A DNA stretch of 64,000 nucleotides from Sulfoacidibacillus ferrooxidans (GTDB lineage Bacteria > Bacillota > Bacilli > Alicyclobacillales > SLC66), in contig NZ_JALBUF010000001.1 of NCBI RefSeq assembly GCF_022606465.1, positions 1 through 64,000 of the forward strand, given 5' to 3'. The notes beneath the pieces were generated by a model, which was not told the DNA's origin, searched no databases, and saw only the letters and a program-made list of their open reading frames with translations. Made by a program: the position numbers and the translations under genes. Shown here one piece after another: positions 1-9,686 of this stretch (positions within the stretch are counted from its first letter, which is position 1; the number at the start of each line of letters is the position of its first letter).

Positions 1-97
1 ACAGCATTTTATACTGAAAATTAAAAATATGTCTGTCTATGGCAGGCTTATATAGATGCGTCCAAAATCACTTCCCTTCATTGTTCTTAGAACTCAA

Positions 98-853
98 TTA
101 AGTGCTTGACATTAGATAGCTGGTCTCTTGTGCTATTTGATTAGGCAATGCACCATCATAGGCAGGTAAATGTACACCATCATGCGCAAAGAATGGTTGT
201 ACAATAAATGACTGATCTAAAATGTTAAATTGTTGGCCTATACTTTCTGCCTCTAATGTGTTGACCAGATTATCTACAGGTCCCACGACAGAAATAACAT
301 ACGGTGCCTTTACAGGTAAGTCATTGACTTCGATCACTCCAGAAAACGGGCCTGGCACATCATTAAAGCTCAAAATCGAACGTATGGCGGATGTTGTGAC
401 AAGCCTCTGCCCATTGATCACTATGCCTTTTGCACCAGCTGCCTGCAAATAATTAACAACCATTTGCAATTGTGTGGCTTCATCTACATAACGTAATCCA
501 GGAATCAATGGGAGTGCCGGATCATAATTGATTGACACTGTGATGCCCGGACCCACAAGTTCCGTTAAGCCTGCCATTTGTTCGAGTTGATTTAGCTCCG
601 CTTGGAGCGCCACTTGGCCTGCAGCATCATGCCCAGATGCCTCCAACAATACATTGCGTTGCTTTTCAACGCTTGCAAGCTGGCTTTCTAGCTGATTCGA
701 CGTAGCAAGTGCCACACTAAGTGCTTGCGACGCGGCTAAATAAGAGCTATACGTTCCTTTTGCAGAATGACGATCGACATGTGCATCTAATCCCACCATG
801 ACTCCTAAAGATAAGGTCACACCAAGAATAGCAACAAGTGATGATCGTTTCAC
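98..853 (-). CDS. DUF881 family protein, YlxX-like
   Basis: A 251-residue protein with an N-terminal signal anchor (about residues 5-25), a coiled-coil stretch (about 40-95) and a C-terminal domain beginning near the GPGITVSI motif, which is typical of DUF881. It should be anchored in the membrane with the bulk outside. The family's function is unknown; in Bacillus such genes sit next to divIB in the division cluster. The GTG start overlaps the stop of the upstream DUF881 gene (GTGA), so the two are translationally coupled. It is a paralogue of its neighbour. The 97 bases downstream to the window edge show no gene. Confidence 0.85.
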   Translation of the reverse strand: MKRSSLVAILGVTLSLGVMVGLDAHVDRHSAKGTYSSYLAASQALSVALATSNQLESQLASVEKQRNVLLEASGHDAAGQVALQAELNQLEQMAGLTELVGPGITVSINYDPALPLIPGLRYVDEATQLQMVVNYLQAAGAKGIVINGQRLVTTSAIRSILSFNDVPGPFSGVIEVNDLPVKAPYVISVVGPVDNLVNTLEAESIGQQFNILDQSFIVQPFFAHDGVHLPAYDGALPNQIAQETSYLMSST

Positions 854-1584
854 GATGTACCACCCCCCGTTATCACCAAAGGGGTTTGATAGGCAGGTAT
901 ACTGATCATTTTTTCTTGTATAGGATTCGATACACTGAGTCCGCGATTGGCTCCACGCAAAATATCAAGAGGACCGCCTGGTAAATTTAGCGCTGCACTG
1001 AGTACACCACTTTGCCCAATCGCGCGAATGATAAATGGTGGACCTATTTGCATAGTACCTACGCGCACTACTGGACCCACACAAAATATACCCGTTGTTT
1101 CAGTTACACGCGCTGAATTGATAGACACAGCATCAGCACCAGCTGCAAACAGTTCGTTAACAACCGAGCGCAAATCCCAATCGTGAGTAATAAATTGCGC
1201 CATGGCTACTTCATCCATTTTCCCGTCAGAGATCGTCACAGAAACACCTGGACCTACAAGTGGTACTGTACCTGCGAGAATTCGCGCTGCACGTAGTTCA
1301 CGTTCAACGTGTGCCATTTCTCCTCCTTGCGCTAATGCCTGATCTTGTAACTGTAGAATTTGTTGCGTGATCTGTTTTGTTTTTTGATATACCTGTTTAT
1401 TGTAATTTTGAACCGCCACTAGACGTGAATTGACACTAGCGACATCTGGCGAGCCAGCCCAAAGCGCTGCCCCTCCTAACTCCACATCATGGTACTGAAC
1501 AGACATCATTGTTCCAAAAACAAACGCCACAATCGTCCATGCGATCATTTTGCGTTTAGCAGGGAGAAGCTGCTTCAGATCCAC
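850..1584 (-). CDS. DUF881 family protein, YlxW-like
   Basis: A 244-residue protein with one N-terminal membrane segment (about residues 13-30), a coiled coil (about 50-95) and a DUF881 domain marked by GPGVSVTI and the following substrate-like fold. It has the same architecture as the next gene, so the pair is an old tandem duplication. The GTG start lies immediately after the divIB stop. It belongs at the distal end of the division/cell-wall operon. DUF881 is the family that includes B. subtilis YlxW and YlxX; no biochemical role can be assigned. Confidence 0.85.
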   Translation of the reverse strand: MDLKQLLPAKRKMIAWTIVAFVFGTMMSVQYHDVELGGAALWAGSPDVASVNSRLVAVQNYNKQVYQKTKQITQQILQLQDQALAQGGEMAHVERELRAARILAGTVPLVGPGVSVTISDGKMDEVAMAQFITHDWDLRSVVNELFAAGADAVSINSARVTETTGIFCVGPVVRVGTMQIGPPFIIRAIGQSGVLSAALNLPGGPLDILRGANRGLSVSNPIQEKMISIPAYQTPLVITGGGTS

Positions 1585-1586
1585 AC

Positions 1587-2351
1587 TTAATTGCCACCCG
1601 CCTTAGGATAGGGTTGATAAACACCTTGTCCACTCGAAATAAAATCAATGATCCCTGGAGCTACTCCCATCGCAATTAGTTTTGCATGGATAGCTTGGTA
1701 CAAATGTAATGCATGTACAAGTTGATGGAGTGGGATGAATAGTTCAAACCCATCTCGTGTAAAGGCAACTATTTCTTCTTGTGAATGAAGAGTTTGCACA
1801 TGGAGCTCTGACAAACTGGCGCGTTCACTTTGTGGTACTTCAGGAAGTTGTGCACATAGTGCGAGTAATCCGGGATCTGTTACTTTACTCCCTAAACTGA
1901 TGGACTGTGGTGCTGTAGTAGAAATTATAGGTCCTTGGATACCGGTGCCCGTCGTATCTTTTTGTAAAACCGTACCATCAGCTAATATCGTGTAAAAGCT
2001 ACCATCTGCTTCTAGTAATCCGGCAAGCTTACGCTCTTTCACATCAATAATGACCTTTTGTTCCATGAAATTTCTTTTTATATTCACTCGATCCAACATT
2101 GGAAAATCAGTCAACAAGCGATTTTCTATAGATAAGATCGGCAACTGATACAGATTTTGACCAACTATGATTCCCGAATCGCGAATTAGAACAGTTGATT
2201 CTATATTCCCACTACCTATGATCGCGATTTGTTTTACTCTCGCTAACGGTGATTCCATATAAATAGCGAATAAAACGGCTAAAAAGAAGATCATAATAAG
2301 TATAGTATACGTAATTTTACGAATGGTAGATCGACTTGTTTCTGCTGACAC
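1587..2351 (-). CDS. divIB: cell division protein DivIB/FtsQ
   Basis: A 254-residue bitopic division protein. A short cytoplasmic tail precedes one membrane helix (about 13-31). An extracellular POTRA-like segment follows (about 33-105: RVKQIAIIGSGNIES through DVKERKLAG), then the beta domain. The family links the FtsL/DivIC complex to the septal synthase. GTG start. Its position between murA and the DUF881 pair matches the Bacillales order, apart from a stable hairpin that separates it from murA and may reduce read-through or mark a separate promoter. Confidence 0.9.
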   Translation of the reverse strand: MSAETSRSTIRKITYTILIMIFFLAVLFAIYMESPLARVKQIAIIGSGNIESTVLIRDSGIIVGQNLYQLPILSIENRLLTDFPMLDRVNIKRNFMEQKVIIDVKERKLAGLLEADGSFYTILADGTVLQKDTTGTGIQGPIISTTAPQSISLGSKVTDPGLLALCAQLPEVPQSERASLSELHVQTLHSQEEIVAFTRDGFELFIPLHQLVHALHLYQAIHAKLIAMGVAPGIIDFISSGQGVYQPYPKAGGN

Positions 2352-2399
2352 GATGAGGAGTTGCTCCTTTCATCCACAAACTAATCAGGTAAGCATATA

Positions 2400-2440
2400 A
2401 CAAGGGGCACAAGTCCGCGTTCGGTCCTTGTACCCCTTGT
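2400..2440 (-). terminator. hairpin between murA and divIB
   Basis: Arms of 14 bases at 2400-2413 and 2427-2440 pair with one mismatch around a 13-base loop. The hairpin sits directly after the murA stop codon. There is no clear T-tract on the minus strand (TATATGC follows), so it may be a weak terminator or an RNA-processing structure inside the operon. Confidence 0.5.
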
Positions 2441-2460
2441 CTAGCAAAGATCAAGACGAC

Positions 2461-3750
2461 CTACGCATCTGCTGACACACTTGCATCCTTGCCAGTCTCA
2501 CGCACACGCCTGATATGTGCTCCTAGCTCGCGCAACTGCAGTTCAAAACCCTCATACCCTCGATCAATATGATGCACACGTTCAAGAATAGTCGAACCTT
2601 CAGCTGCCAATCCAGCGATTGCCAAAGCCGCACCTGCTCGCAGATCTGTTGCTTCCACTATAGCTCCTGTTAACTCCGTCACTCCGCGAATAAACGCTGT
2701 GCGAATATCGACCTTGATCGACGCTCCCATACGTTGCAATTCACTCACATGTTGAAAGCGATCCTCAAAGATCGTCTCTGAGATTACACTAACACCCTGT
2801 GCCATTGTCAAAAGTGACATAAAAGGAGCCTGTAAATCAGTTGGAAATCCTGGATAAGGGGAAGTTTGTATGCGTTCTACTGCATGAAGCGGACCCGTTC
2901 GTTTTATGTCAAGTATATCATGTAACCCAGTAACCTGCACACCTGCTTCGCGCAATTTAGTGGTTACAGCGGTCAAATCCATAGGGCGCACATTGCGCAA
3001 TTGCACGTGTCCCCCTGTAATAGACGCTGCAATCATCAGCGTTCCTGCGACAATGCGATCGGGAGATACTTGATACTCACCACCATGTAGCTCATTAACA
3101 CCTTCGATGACGATCGTATCTTCGCCAGCTCCGCGAATACGTGCACCAAGTTGCGTCAAAAGTGCTGCGAGATCGCGAATCTCTGGTTCGCGAGCAGCGT
3201 TACCGATGATCGTCTCACCTTTTGCAAGTACTGCTGCCATCATCAGATTCTCCGTAGCCCCAACACTAGGGAAGTCAAGGAAGATGGATGCACCTTGTAG
3301 TTGAGATGCTTGACACTCAATAAATCCATGTCGCTCCACAATGTTTGCCCCGAGTAGCTCTAGTCCCTTTAAATGTAGATCGATCGGTCTCGTACCAATC
3401 GAACATCCGCCTGGTTTTGAAATGCGCACCGAGCCAAAGCGAGCAAGCAGCGGTCCCATTAAGAAAATCGAGGAGCGCATCAATCGCATGAGATAATCTG
3501 GTACATTTGTAGTATGAATCGTACTTGAATCGACAATCACATCAGATTTATTACGTGTTACTCTCGCACCTAGTGAACGCAAGATGTCGAGCATTACAGC
3601 AATATCGTCCAAATTAGGCACATCGTGTATGATGGTTTCTTCCTTTGCCATAACCACTGCCGCCAAAATCGGCAATGCAGCATTCTTTGAACCGTGTACA
3701 CGCACCGAGCCAGTGAGGCGATTACCGCCCTCAATGACCAATCGTTCCAT
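2461..3750 (-). CDS. murA: UDP-N-acetylglucosamine 1-carboxyvinyltransferase
   Basis: MurA transfers enolpyruvate from PEP to UDP-GlcNAc, the first committed step of peptidoglycan synthesis. The protein begins MERLVIEGGNRLTGSVRVHG and is 429 residues long, normal for the family. The PEP/fosfomycin-reactive Cys is present at about residue 116 in GGCSIGTRP. The frame is open further upstream into murB, but the ATG at 3750 has a GGAGGTGA ribosome-binding site and matches the family start. The gene is 5 bases downstream of murB, so the two are coupled. In most Bacillales murA is not in this position; here it occupies the region between murB and divIB. Confidence 0.95.
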   Translation of the reverse strand: MERLVIEGGNRLTGSVRVHGSKNAALPILAAVVMAKEETIIHDVPNLDDIAVMLDILRSLGARVTRNKSDVIVDSSTIHTTNVPDYLMRLMRSSIFLMGPLLARFGSVRISKPGGCSIGTRPIDLHLKGLELLGANIVERHGFIECQASQLQGASIFLDFPSVGATENLMMAAVLAKGETIIGNAAREPEIRDLAALLTQLGARIRGAGEDTIVIEGVNELHGGEYQVSPDRIVAGTLMIAASITGGHVQLRNVRPMDLTAVTTKLREAGVQVTGLHDILDIKRTGPLHAVERIQTSPYPGFPTDLQAPFMSLLTMAQGVSVISETIFEDRFQHVSELQRMGASIKVDIRTAFIRGVTELTGAIVEATDLRAGAALAIAGLAAEGSTILERVHHIDRGYEGFELQLRELGAHIRRVRETGKDASVSADA

Positions 3751-3755
3751 GCTTG

Positions 3756-4676
3756 TCACCTCCGCGTATCGTCCTCTCCGACGATTCGCACCTCCGGTTC
3801 CAATCTCATCCCGAATCGTTGTTGCACCGTTTCTTGCGCACAGCGCATAAGCCACAGCACATCCGCCGCACGCGCCTGACCGACATTGACGATGAAATTT
3901 GCATGCAACTCAGAGATCATTGCATTGCCGTGGCGCAAACCCTTAAGTCCCGCGCTCTCAATCAAGCGCGCTGCAAAATCACCTGGAGGATTACGAAAAA
4001 CACTTCCGCAATTTGGCATAGACAGCGGTTGTGTAGTCTGACGTCGCTTACTCCATATCCGAACCTGTTCTTGCAATTGTTTCGAATCGCCAAGTTGCAA
4101 GTCAAATTGCGCTTGCACAACAGTCAGTTGTTGTTCCCGCACAATACTGTGCCGATAGCGAAAGCCTAACTCATCCGGAAAAAGTTCGGTAATCGTTCCA
4201 TCTGGGGTGATCGCAGTCACTTTGGCAAGCACATCTTTCACTTCTCCACCATGCGCGCCCGCATTCATAGTGACCGCTCCACCAACCGTCCCTGGAATAC
4301 CGGTTGCGAATTCTAATCCGGAAAGACCATGCCGAATTGCGATGTGCGCTGCTGACACAATGGATCGCCCAGCTAAAGCAGTAAGAGAGTGACCGTTAAC
4401 CTCGACTGCCGCCAATTCATCACCTAGTTTTAACACGGCACCGCGCATACCACCATCTTGAACTAACAGGTTACTCCCGCGACCAAGGATAAATAACGGA
4501 ATGTTATGCGTATGTGCCGCTAGGACCACAGCTTTTACTTCCTCCATAGTTCTCGGAACAATGAATACATCAGCAGGTCCGCCTATGCGCCATGTGGTAT
4601 GCTTAGACAGTGGTTCATCAAAGAGAACCGTAGGCGCTAAACCCGTAAAAACAGACGCTTGCAACAGCCGATCCAT
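3756..4676 (-). CDS. murB: UDP-N-acetylenolpyruvoylglucosamine reductase
   Basis: MurB reduces the MurA product to UDP-MurNAc using FAD and NADPH. FAD-binding PCMH-type motifs are visible: LSKHTTWRIGGPADVF, GRGSNLLVQDGG, GIPGTVGGAVTMNAGA, and the active-site region PNCGSVFRNP with the catalytic Ser. With 306 residues it is a type II-size enzyme. The start could be this ATG or the TTG one codon upstream (4679), which is slightly better spaced from GGGAG. It lies between ftsW and murA, where murG would be expected just upstream. Confidence 0.94.
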   Translation of the reverse strand: MDRLLQASVFTGLAPTVLFDEPLSKHTTWRIGGPADVFIVPRTMEEVKAVVLAAHTHNIPLFILGRGSNLLVQDGGMRGAVLKLGDELAAVEVNGHSLTALAGRSIVSAAHIAIRHGLSGLEFATGIPGTVGGAVTMNAGAHGGEVKDVLAKVTAITPDGTITELFPDELGFRYRHSIVREQQLTVVQAQFDLQLGDSKQLQEQVRIWSKRRQTTQPLSMPNCGSVFRNPPGDFAARLIESAGLKGLRHGNAMISELHANFIVNVGQARAADVLWLMRCAQETVQQRFGMRLEPEVRIVGEDDTRR

Positions 4677-4773
4677 CAAAGTAACTCTCCCTTTTATCTG
4701 CTCTTCGCCTCATTGATGTCCGCTCGCGTAACACATCATATGTCGCGGTTCTATAGTGGTGACAAACGCCTAG

Positions 4774-5877
4774 TCAATAGTTTGTCGCTCGTGAAATATT
4801 CATCAAAACGCCAACTGCTGTCAACATGAGTGTCAATGATGAACCACCATAGCTGAGAAACGGCAATGTGATCCCCGTTACAGGCATCAGCCCTATAACT
4901 ACGCCAATATTGATAAAAACCTGAACAGCAATGACCCCCGTTAGTCCAGTTGCTAAATAACTGCCAAACCGATCAGGCGCCCGCATCGCGGCGCGCAACC
5001 CTCGCCAAATTAACACTGTAAATAAGAGTATAACAAGTACCCCACCAATTAATCCAAGTTCCTCCGAAAGAATGGCAAAAATAAAATCTGTCTGAGGTTC
5101 CGGTAAGTACAAATGTTTTTGGGTGCTGTGACCGAGACCCACGCCAATTATGGCACCTTGTCCAAGTGCAATTAACGACATAATAATATGATAGCCAATG
5201 GTATCAGGATATTTCCACGGATCAAGAAAGGAAAGTACGCGCTGTAAGCGATAGGGAGCAGCCGCTATTAACCCTGCAAAGGCGACAAGTCCAACCATCC
5301 CCATGCCAACTAAATGCTCTATGCGCGCTCCTGCAACAAATACCATAATCATGGTTGAACCTGCAATAACGGCACTTTGACCAAGGTCTGGTTCTAACAT
5401 GACGAGACCAATCACAAGGCCCATCATAAGAAGTGGTGGCACTAATCCTTTGCGAAACGAGCGCATGCGATCTGGCTCTTGACTTAAATACCAACTAAGA
5501 AAAATCAGCAGTCCAAATTTCGCAAACTCCGATGGTTGGATGCCAAACGTTCCAATACCAAGCCACGCTCGCGATCCACCGCGAACTTGACCAATGTGCG
5601 GAATGAGAACTAACCCGAGAAACAACAAACATAAGAGCAAGATCTGACGCGCATAGCGACTAAAAATGCGATAGTCTACCCGGCTCACCACATACATTGA
5701 GATGAGTCCTAGTGATGCCCACATTAACTGTCGCTTAAAATAATAAAACGCATCATGAAAATGCTCTTGCGAGAGAATCGTACTTGCACTATGCACCATG
5801 ACAACGCCAATCGCTAGCAAAACGACTGTCACAAGCGGGATCATGAGATCAGGGGATGGGGATTTGGTATTTTGCAC
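4774..5877 (-). CDS. FtsW/SpoVE-type SEDS peptidoglycan polymerase
   Basis: A 367-residue polytopic membrane protein of the SEDS family (about ten helices), the glycosyltransferase partner of a class B PBP. Recognisable family motifs are GGSRAWLGIG, PSEFAKFGLLIFLSWYL, EPDLGQSAV, and SYGGSS near the C-terminus. The GTG start is preceded by AGGAGGT. From sequence alone FtsW and SpoVE cannot be separated; the position after murD matches spoVE in B. subtilis. It would work with the PbpB- or SpoVD-like protein encoded upstream in the same operon. Confidence 0.92.
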   Translation of the reverse strand: MQNTKSPSPDLMIPLVTVVLLAIGVVMVHSASTILSQEHFHDAFYYFKRQLMWASLGLISMYVVSRVDYRIFSRYARQILLLCLLFLGLVLIPHIGQVRGGSRAWLGIGTFGIQPSEFAKFGLLIFLSWYLSQEPDRMRSFRKGLVPPLLMMGLVIGLVMLEPDLGQSAVIAGSTMIMVFVAGARIEHLVGMGMVGLVAFAGLIAAAPYRLQRVLSFLDPWKYPDTIGYHIIMSLIALGQGAIIGVGLGHSTQKHLYLPEPQTDFIFAILSEELGLIGGVLVILLFTVLIWRGLRAAMRAPDRFGSYLATGLTGVIAVQVFINIGVVIGLMPVTGITLPFLSYGGSSLTLMLTAVGVLMNISRATNY

Positions 5878-5909
5878 GCACAGACCTCCTACGCGGATAC
5901 TTGTCCATG

Positions 5910-7280
5910 CTAAAGCATATGCACCGCCTCTTTGAAGATTCGCCCTCGCTCCTCAAAAGATGCAAACATGTCCCAACTTGCTGCCGCCGGAGATAACAAC
6001 ACTACATCGCCTGGTTGCGCCACTTCCGTTGCAAGCTTAACCGCTTGTAGTAGCGAATCGGCCACAAGCACCGTGGCAATACCAGCCGACTGCGCCATCT
6101 CAGCCATGCGTTTACCAGATTGACCAAGTACCACAACGGCCTTCATATGACTTGCCACAGCTGAGATCAGTGGTGTGAGATCATCTCCACGATCTAGTCC
6201 ACCTAAAATACCGACAATAGGTTCTTCAAATGATTGGATCGCCTGCAGAGCCGCTTGTGGATTCGTTGCTTTTGAATCATTAATAAATGTAACACCTTCG
6301 TATTCACGCACAAATTCCATGCGATGTTCGACACCCGCAAACGCCCCTAGTGTTTTTGCAATCGCAGCAATGGATGCACCAGCTGCATACGATACTGCAC
6401 ATGCAAAAAGAGCATTCTGGACATTGTGCCGTCCACGCAGTGCGAGATCCGCAACTTTGATAACCGGTATACGATCACTAGTAAGCGATGTCGATGAAGG
6501 TGTCGCAAGCATCAGCCACTCATCGGAAAGATAAGCTCCAAGCGCAACCTCCTGCTCCATACTAACCCACCAGACTTGTGAGTGAAGCGTGTTAGCTATC
6601 TCCACGCATACCTGTTGATCGCGATTTAAAATGGCAATATCGCTTGCAGTTTGATTTTGAAATAGTTTAGATTTGGCATTGATATAGTTTTCTATAGTGC
6701 CATGATAGTCCAAATGCGCAGGATAGATATTGAGCAATGCAGCAATGTGCGGATGAAACTGCTGCGTGCCTTGTAACTGAAAACTAGACAACTCTACTAC
6801 AAGTAAATCATCCGCCGTAACCTCTTTAGCTACAGCAGATAATGCAGTTCCAATATTGCCTGCAACCATCACTTTTTTATGGTCTTTACGTAAGATCTCA
6901 CCTATCAGTGTGGTCGTCGTTGTCTTACCATTTGACCCGGTTATCCCAATAATCGAAGCTGTAATCACACGCGATGCAATTTCAACCTCTGTAAAAATCG
7001 GAATACCACGTGCTACAGCACGCGCAATGACTGGGCGATCATAAGAGATACCAGGGTTTTTGACCATTATTTCACATGCATCAACCAGTTCTAAAGGATG
7101 ACCTCCCGTTACAACTGAAATGCCTAAACGTTCCAATTCTTCTACTTCTAGCGCCACTTGTTCCTTTGGATTTTGATCATTGACCACAACATGTGCGCCT
7201 AACTGATGAAGCAATTTAGCTACTGCCACACCACTTTTGGCAAGTCCTACAACGAGAACCGAACGATTCTCTACATCCAT
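5910..7280 (-). CDS. murD: UDP-MurNAc-L-alanine:D-glutamate ligase
   Basis: Adds D-Glu to UDP-MurNAc-L-Ala in the cytoplasm using ATP. An N-terminal Rossmann-like UDP-binding domain (VLVVGLAKSGVAVA) is followed by the Mur ligase P-loop GITGSNGKTTTT (about 113-123) and the C-terminal domain with FINDSKATNP. Two ATGs are in frame; the first (7286) is one base from GAGGTG, so the second, ATG at 7280, is better spaced and chosen, giving 456 residues. It sits between mraY and ftsW/spoVE in the normal dcw order. Confidence 0.94.
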   Translation of the reverse strand: MDVENRSVLVVGLAKSGVAVAKLLHQLGAHVVVNDQNPKEQVALEVEELERLGISVVTGGHPLELVDACEIMVKNPGISYDRPVIARAVARGIPIFTEVEIASRVITASIIGITGSNGKTTTTTLIGEILRKDHKKVMVAGNIGTALSAVAKEVTADDLLVVELSSFQLQGTQQFHPHIAALLNIYPAHLDYHGTIENYINAKSKLFQNQTASDIAILNRDQQVCVEIANTLHSQVWWVSMEQEVALGAYLSDEWLMLATPSSTSLTSDRIPVIKVADLALRGRHNVQNALFACAVSYAAGASIAAIAKTLGAFAGVEHRMEFVREYEGVTFINDSKATNPQAALQAIQSFEEPIVGILGGLDRGDDLTPLISAVASHMKAVVVLGQSGKRMAEMAQSAGIATVLVADSLLQAVKLATEVAQPGDVVLLSPAAASWDMFASFEERGRIFKEAVHML

Positions 7281-7298
7281 ATCCATTCACCTCAGTCG

Positions 7299-8255
7299 TT
7301 ACCTTACATATAAATAAAGCGCCGCAAGCGACATAGCTAAACCAAACAGCCAAAAAATCGTAACAACTCGCCATTCTGACCATCCAACTAATTCAAAATG
7401 ATGGTGAAGTGGACTCATTCTAAATATACGTCGTCCAAATGATTGGAATGAGATCACCTGAATGATGACAGACAATGCTTCAATAACAAAAATTCCACCA
7501 ACGAGAGCTAACCATATCTCTGAACGCGTGAGCACAGCGGCGGCTGCCAATCCTCCTCCTAGCGCTAGAGACCCCGTATCACCCATAAACACTTTAGCAG
7601 GGTGTCTGTTATATACTAGAAACCCCAATAGTGCACCCACTGTAGCCATAGCAAAGACGGAGACATTCCACTGACTTTCCCACCAAGCCATAGCAGCAAA
7701 AGCTCCAAAAGCGATGGCTGTAGTCCCTGTAGCTAACCCATCTAAGCCATCTGTAATATTGACTGCATTGGCCGTACCAATCATAAAAAATGTGAGGAAC
7801 ACCAAATAAAAAGGTCCTAATTGTAACGCTGTATTGAACCCTGGAATAAAGAGTTCAAAGTGCCACCCGCGAATATACAAGAACAAGTAAAACAATACCA
7901 CAACGATGACCTGTAAGATAATTTTTTGTAGTGCAGTTAAACCTAAATTTCTATGTCGTATGACTTTAATACCATCATCTAAAAGTCCTATCACGCCAAA
8001 CCCTACCATAGCAAACAGTAAGATATCTGTCGTTGGCGAATTAGAAAATCGCATAGCGGTAAAAACGACACTGATAATGATCATCAGTCCACCCATGGTC
8101 GGTGTTCCTGATTTTTTTTGATGACGGGCAGGACCCTCTGCACGAATCGCTTGGCCAAACTTAAATCTGTGTAATAACGGAATGACGATGGGCCCTAGCA
8201 ACACCACAATAGCAAAAGCGACGACCAAAACCCAAGATAATGACTGTGCATCCAC
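7299..8255 (-). CDS. mraY: phospho-MurNAc-pentapeptide transferase
   Basis: MraY makes lipid I by transferring phospho-MurNAc-pentapeptide to undecaprenyl phosphate at the inner face of the membrane. The 318 residues contain about ten helices. Family motifs include EGPARHQKKSGTPTMGG, the Asp-rich FGVIGLLDDGIKV, NAVNITDGLDGLATG, and the terminal MSPLHHHFELVGWSE. The GTG start has AAGGAGAG eight bases upstream. It lies between murF and murD. Confidence 0.95.
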   Translation of the reverse strand: MDAQSLSWVLVVAFAIVVLLGPIVIPLLHRFKFGQAIRAEGPARHQKKSGTPTMGGLMIIISVVFTAMRFSNSPTTDILLFAMVGFGVIGLLDDGIKVIRHRNLGLTALQKIILQVIVVVLFYLFLYIRGWHFELFIPGFNTALQLGPFYLVFLTFFMIGTANAVNITDGLDGLATGTTAIAFGAFAAMAWWESQWNVSVFAMATVGALLGFLVYNRHPAKVFMGDTGSLALGGGLAAAAVLTRSEIWLALVGGIFVIEALSVIIQVISFQSFGRRIFRMSPLHHHFELVGWSEWRVVTIFWLFGLAMSLAALYLYVR

Positions 8256-8297
8256 AGTGTCTCTCTCCTTAATTACTCGATCAATTTGTAAGGACGA

Positions 8298-9686
8298 TTA
8301 GTGCATAAAAAAATCTTTTAATAAGATCACAAGTTGTTCAAATTGCATTTTTCGACTCGCCTTAAGGAGGATGACCGTTTTCCCTATACTTTGGTTAGAC
8401 TGTATCAAGGATTGTAAAATGGGCCAAGCGTCCGTGATATTTGCTGCAGTTGCCACTTGAAAGGAAGCAGACTCGTTCACTTCCTGTACCATGTATTGCG
8501 CATAGTCCCCGACTGCAAGTAATGCATTTGTACCACTATGCATGACAGCTACTCCTACTTTAGCATGTAGACGCTCACTCTCTTGTCCGAGTTCCATCAT
8601 ATCGCCAAGCACTGCAATGCGATAGTCACAAGGTAGTTCTTGCAAAACCGTTAACGCCGCGTATGTTGAGGAAGGCGCAGCATTATACGCATCGTTAATC
8701 AGCGTGAGCGTATCTGACAACTCCACTACTTCCATGCGCATGTGTGTGAGTGATGATTTTCCTAACGCAGATGCCACGCTCGTGCCATCGATCGCAAAGA
8801 ACTTTGCACACGCAAACGCACACAGTGCATTCCTCGCTTGATGTTTACCGTGGATAGGAAGGTTCACCGTGAGTTGATCAGGTAAAATCACAAAGCTACA
8901 TCCACCATCTACCGGATGATAGCGGGAAATTTGTAACTGTGCTTCGGGAGATTCTCCAACATACCACACATCAACTCCAGGCGGTACGGTAAGATCCTGA
9001 ATGAGCGGCTCATCATCTGGCAAGATAGCAAGCGCTCCAGGTTGCAAGGATTCAATCAATTCCCACTTTGCACGTGCAATATTTTCGCGCGATCCAAGCA
9101 TACCAATGTGCGCTTCACCTATATTGGTAATCACACCTACGTCTGGTTGTGCAATCTCACACAATCTTGCAATCTCCAAAAGAGCATTCATACCCATCTC
9201 TAGAACGGCTATCTCTGTGTTTTCAGGCATACGCAAAATAGAGAGCGGCAAGCCAATATGATTATTCAAATTGCCTTCTGTTTTGTACGTGTTAAACTGC
9301 ACAGAAAGAACTTGTGCAACAAGATCTTTCGTCGATGTTTTGCCATTGCTTCCAGTAATCGCAACAACCTTTACACCGAGTTCGCGGCGATAAAACAAAG
9401 CTATGCTCTGAAGTGCTTGCAGTGTGTCTGTAACAAGTACATGTGGTACATGGCTTACTTCCGTTGGCACAGGCAGCGATTGATCCCACAAAAAACTACT
9501 TGCTCCGTTATCTAGTGCCGCACGTACAAAGTCATGCCCATCAAAATGCTCTCCGCGTAAGGGGATATAAAGTGCCCTAGGAGAGACCTGACGCGAATCG
9601 GTGCTAACTCCGTGAAATTCAATATCTTGGGCTGGAGATAATGCATGCAATACGGCGGCGATTTGAGACAACGTAGCGCGAATCAT
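8298..9686 (-). CDS. murF: UDP-MurNAc-tripeptide:D-Ala-D-Ala ligase
   Basis: Adds D-Ala-D-Ala to complete the UDP-MurNAc-pentapeptide. The P-loop AITGSNGKTSTKD lies at about residues 110-121, with the family motif NDAYNAAPSST in the C-terminal half and GDMMELG following. 462 residues, normal length. The ATG overlaps the murE stop by four bases (ATGA), so the two ligases are translationally coupled. Confidence 0.95.
   Translation of the reverse strand: MIRATLSQIAAVLHALSPAQDIEFHGVSTDSRQVSPRALYIPLRGEHFDGHDFVRAALDNGASSFLWDQSLPVPTEVSHVPHVLVTDTLQALQSIALFYRRELGVKVVAITGSNGKTSTKDLVAQVLSVQFNTYKTEGNLNNHIGLPLSILRMPENTEIAVLEMGMNALLEIARLCEIAQPDVGVITNIGEAHIGMLGSRENIARAKWELIESLQPGALAILPDDEPLIQDLTVPPGVDVWYVGESPEAQLQISRYHPVDGGCSFVILPDQLTVNLPIHGKHQARNALCAFACAKFFAIDGTSVASALGKSSLTHMRMEVVELSDTLTLINDAYNAAPSSTYAALTVLQELPCDYRIAVLGDMMELGQESERLHAKVGVAVMHSGTNALLAVGDYAQYMVQEVNESASFQVATAANITDAWPILQSLIQSNQSIGKTVILLKASRKMQFEQLVILLKDFFMH

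Noticed and set aside
3751-3855. N-terminal extension of MurA to 3855
   Set aside because: The extra 35 codons overlap murB, do not look like MurA, and the ATG at 3750 has a strong ribosome-binding site.
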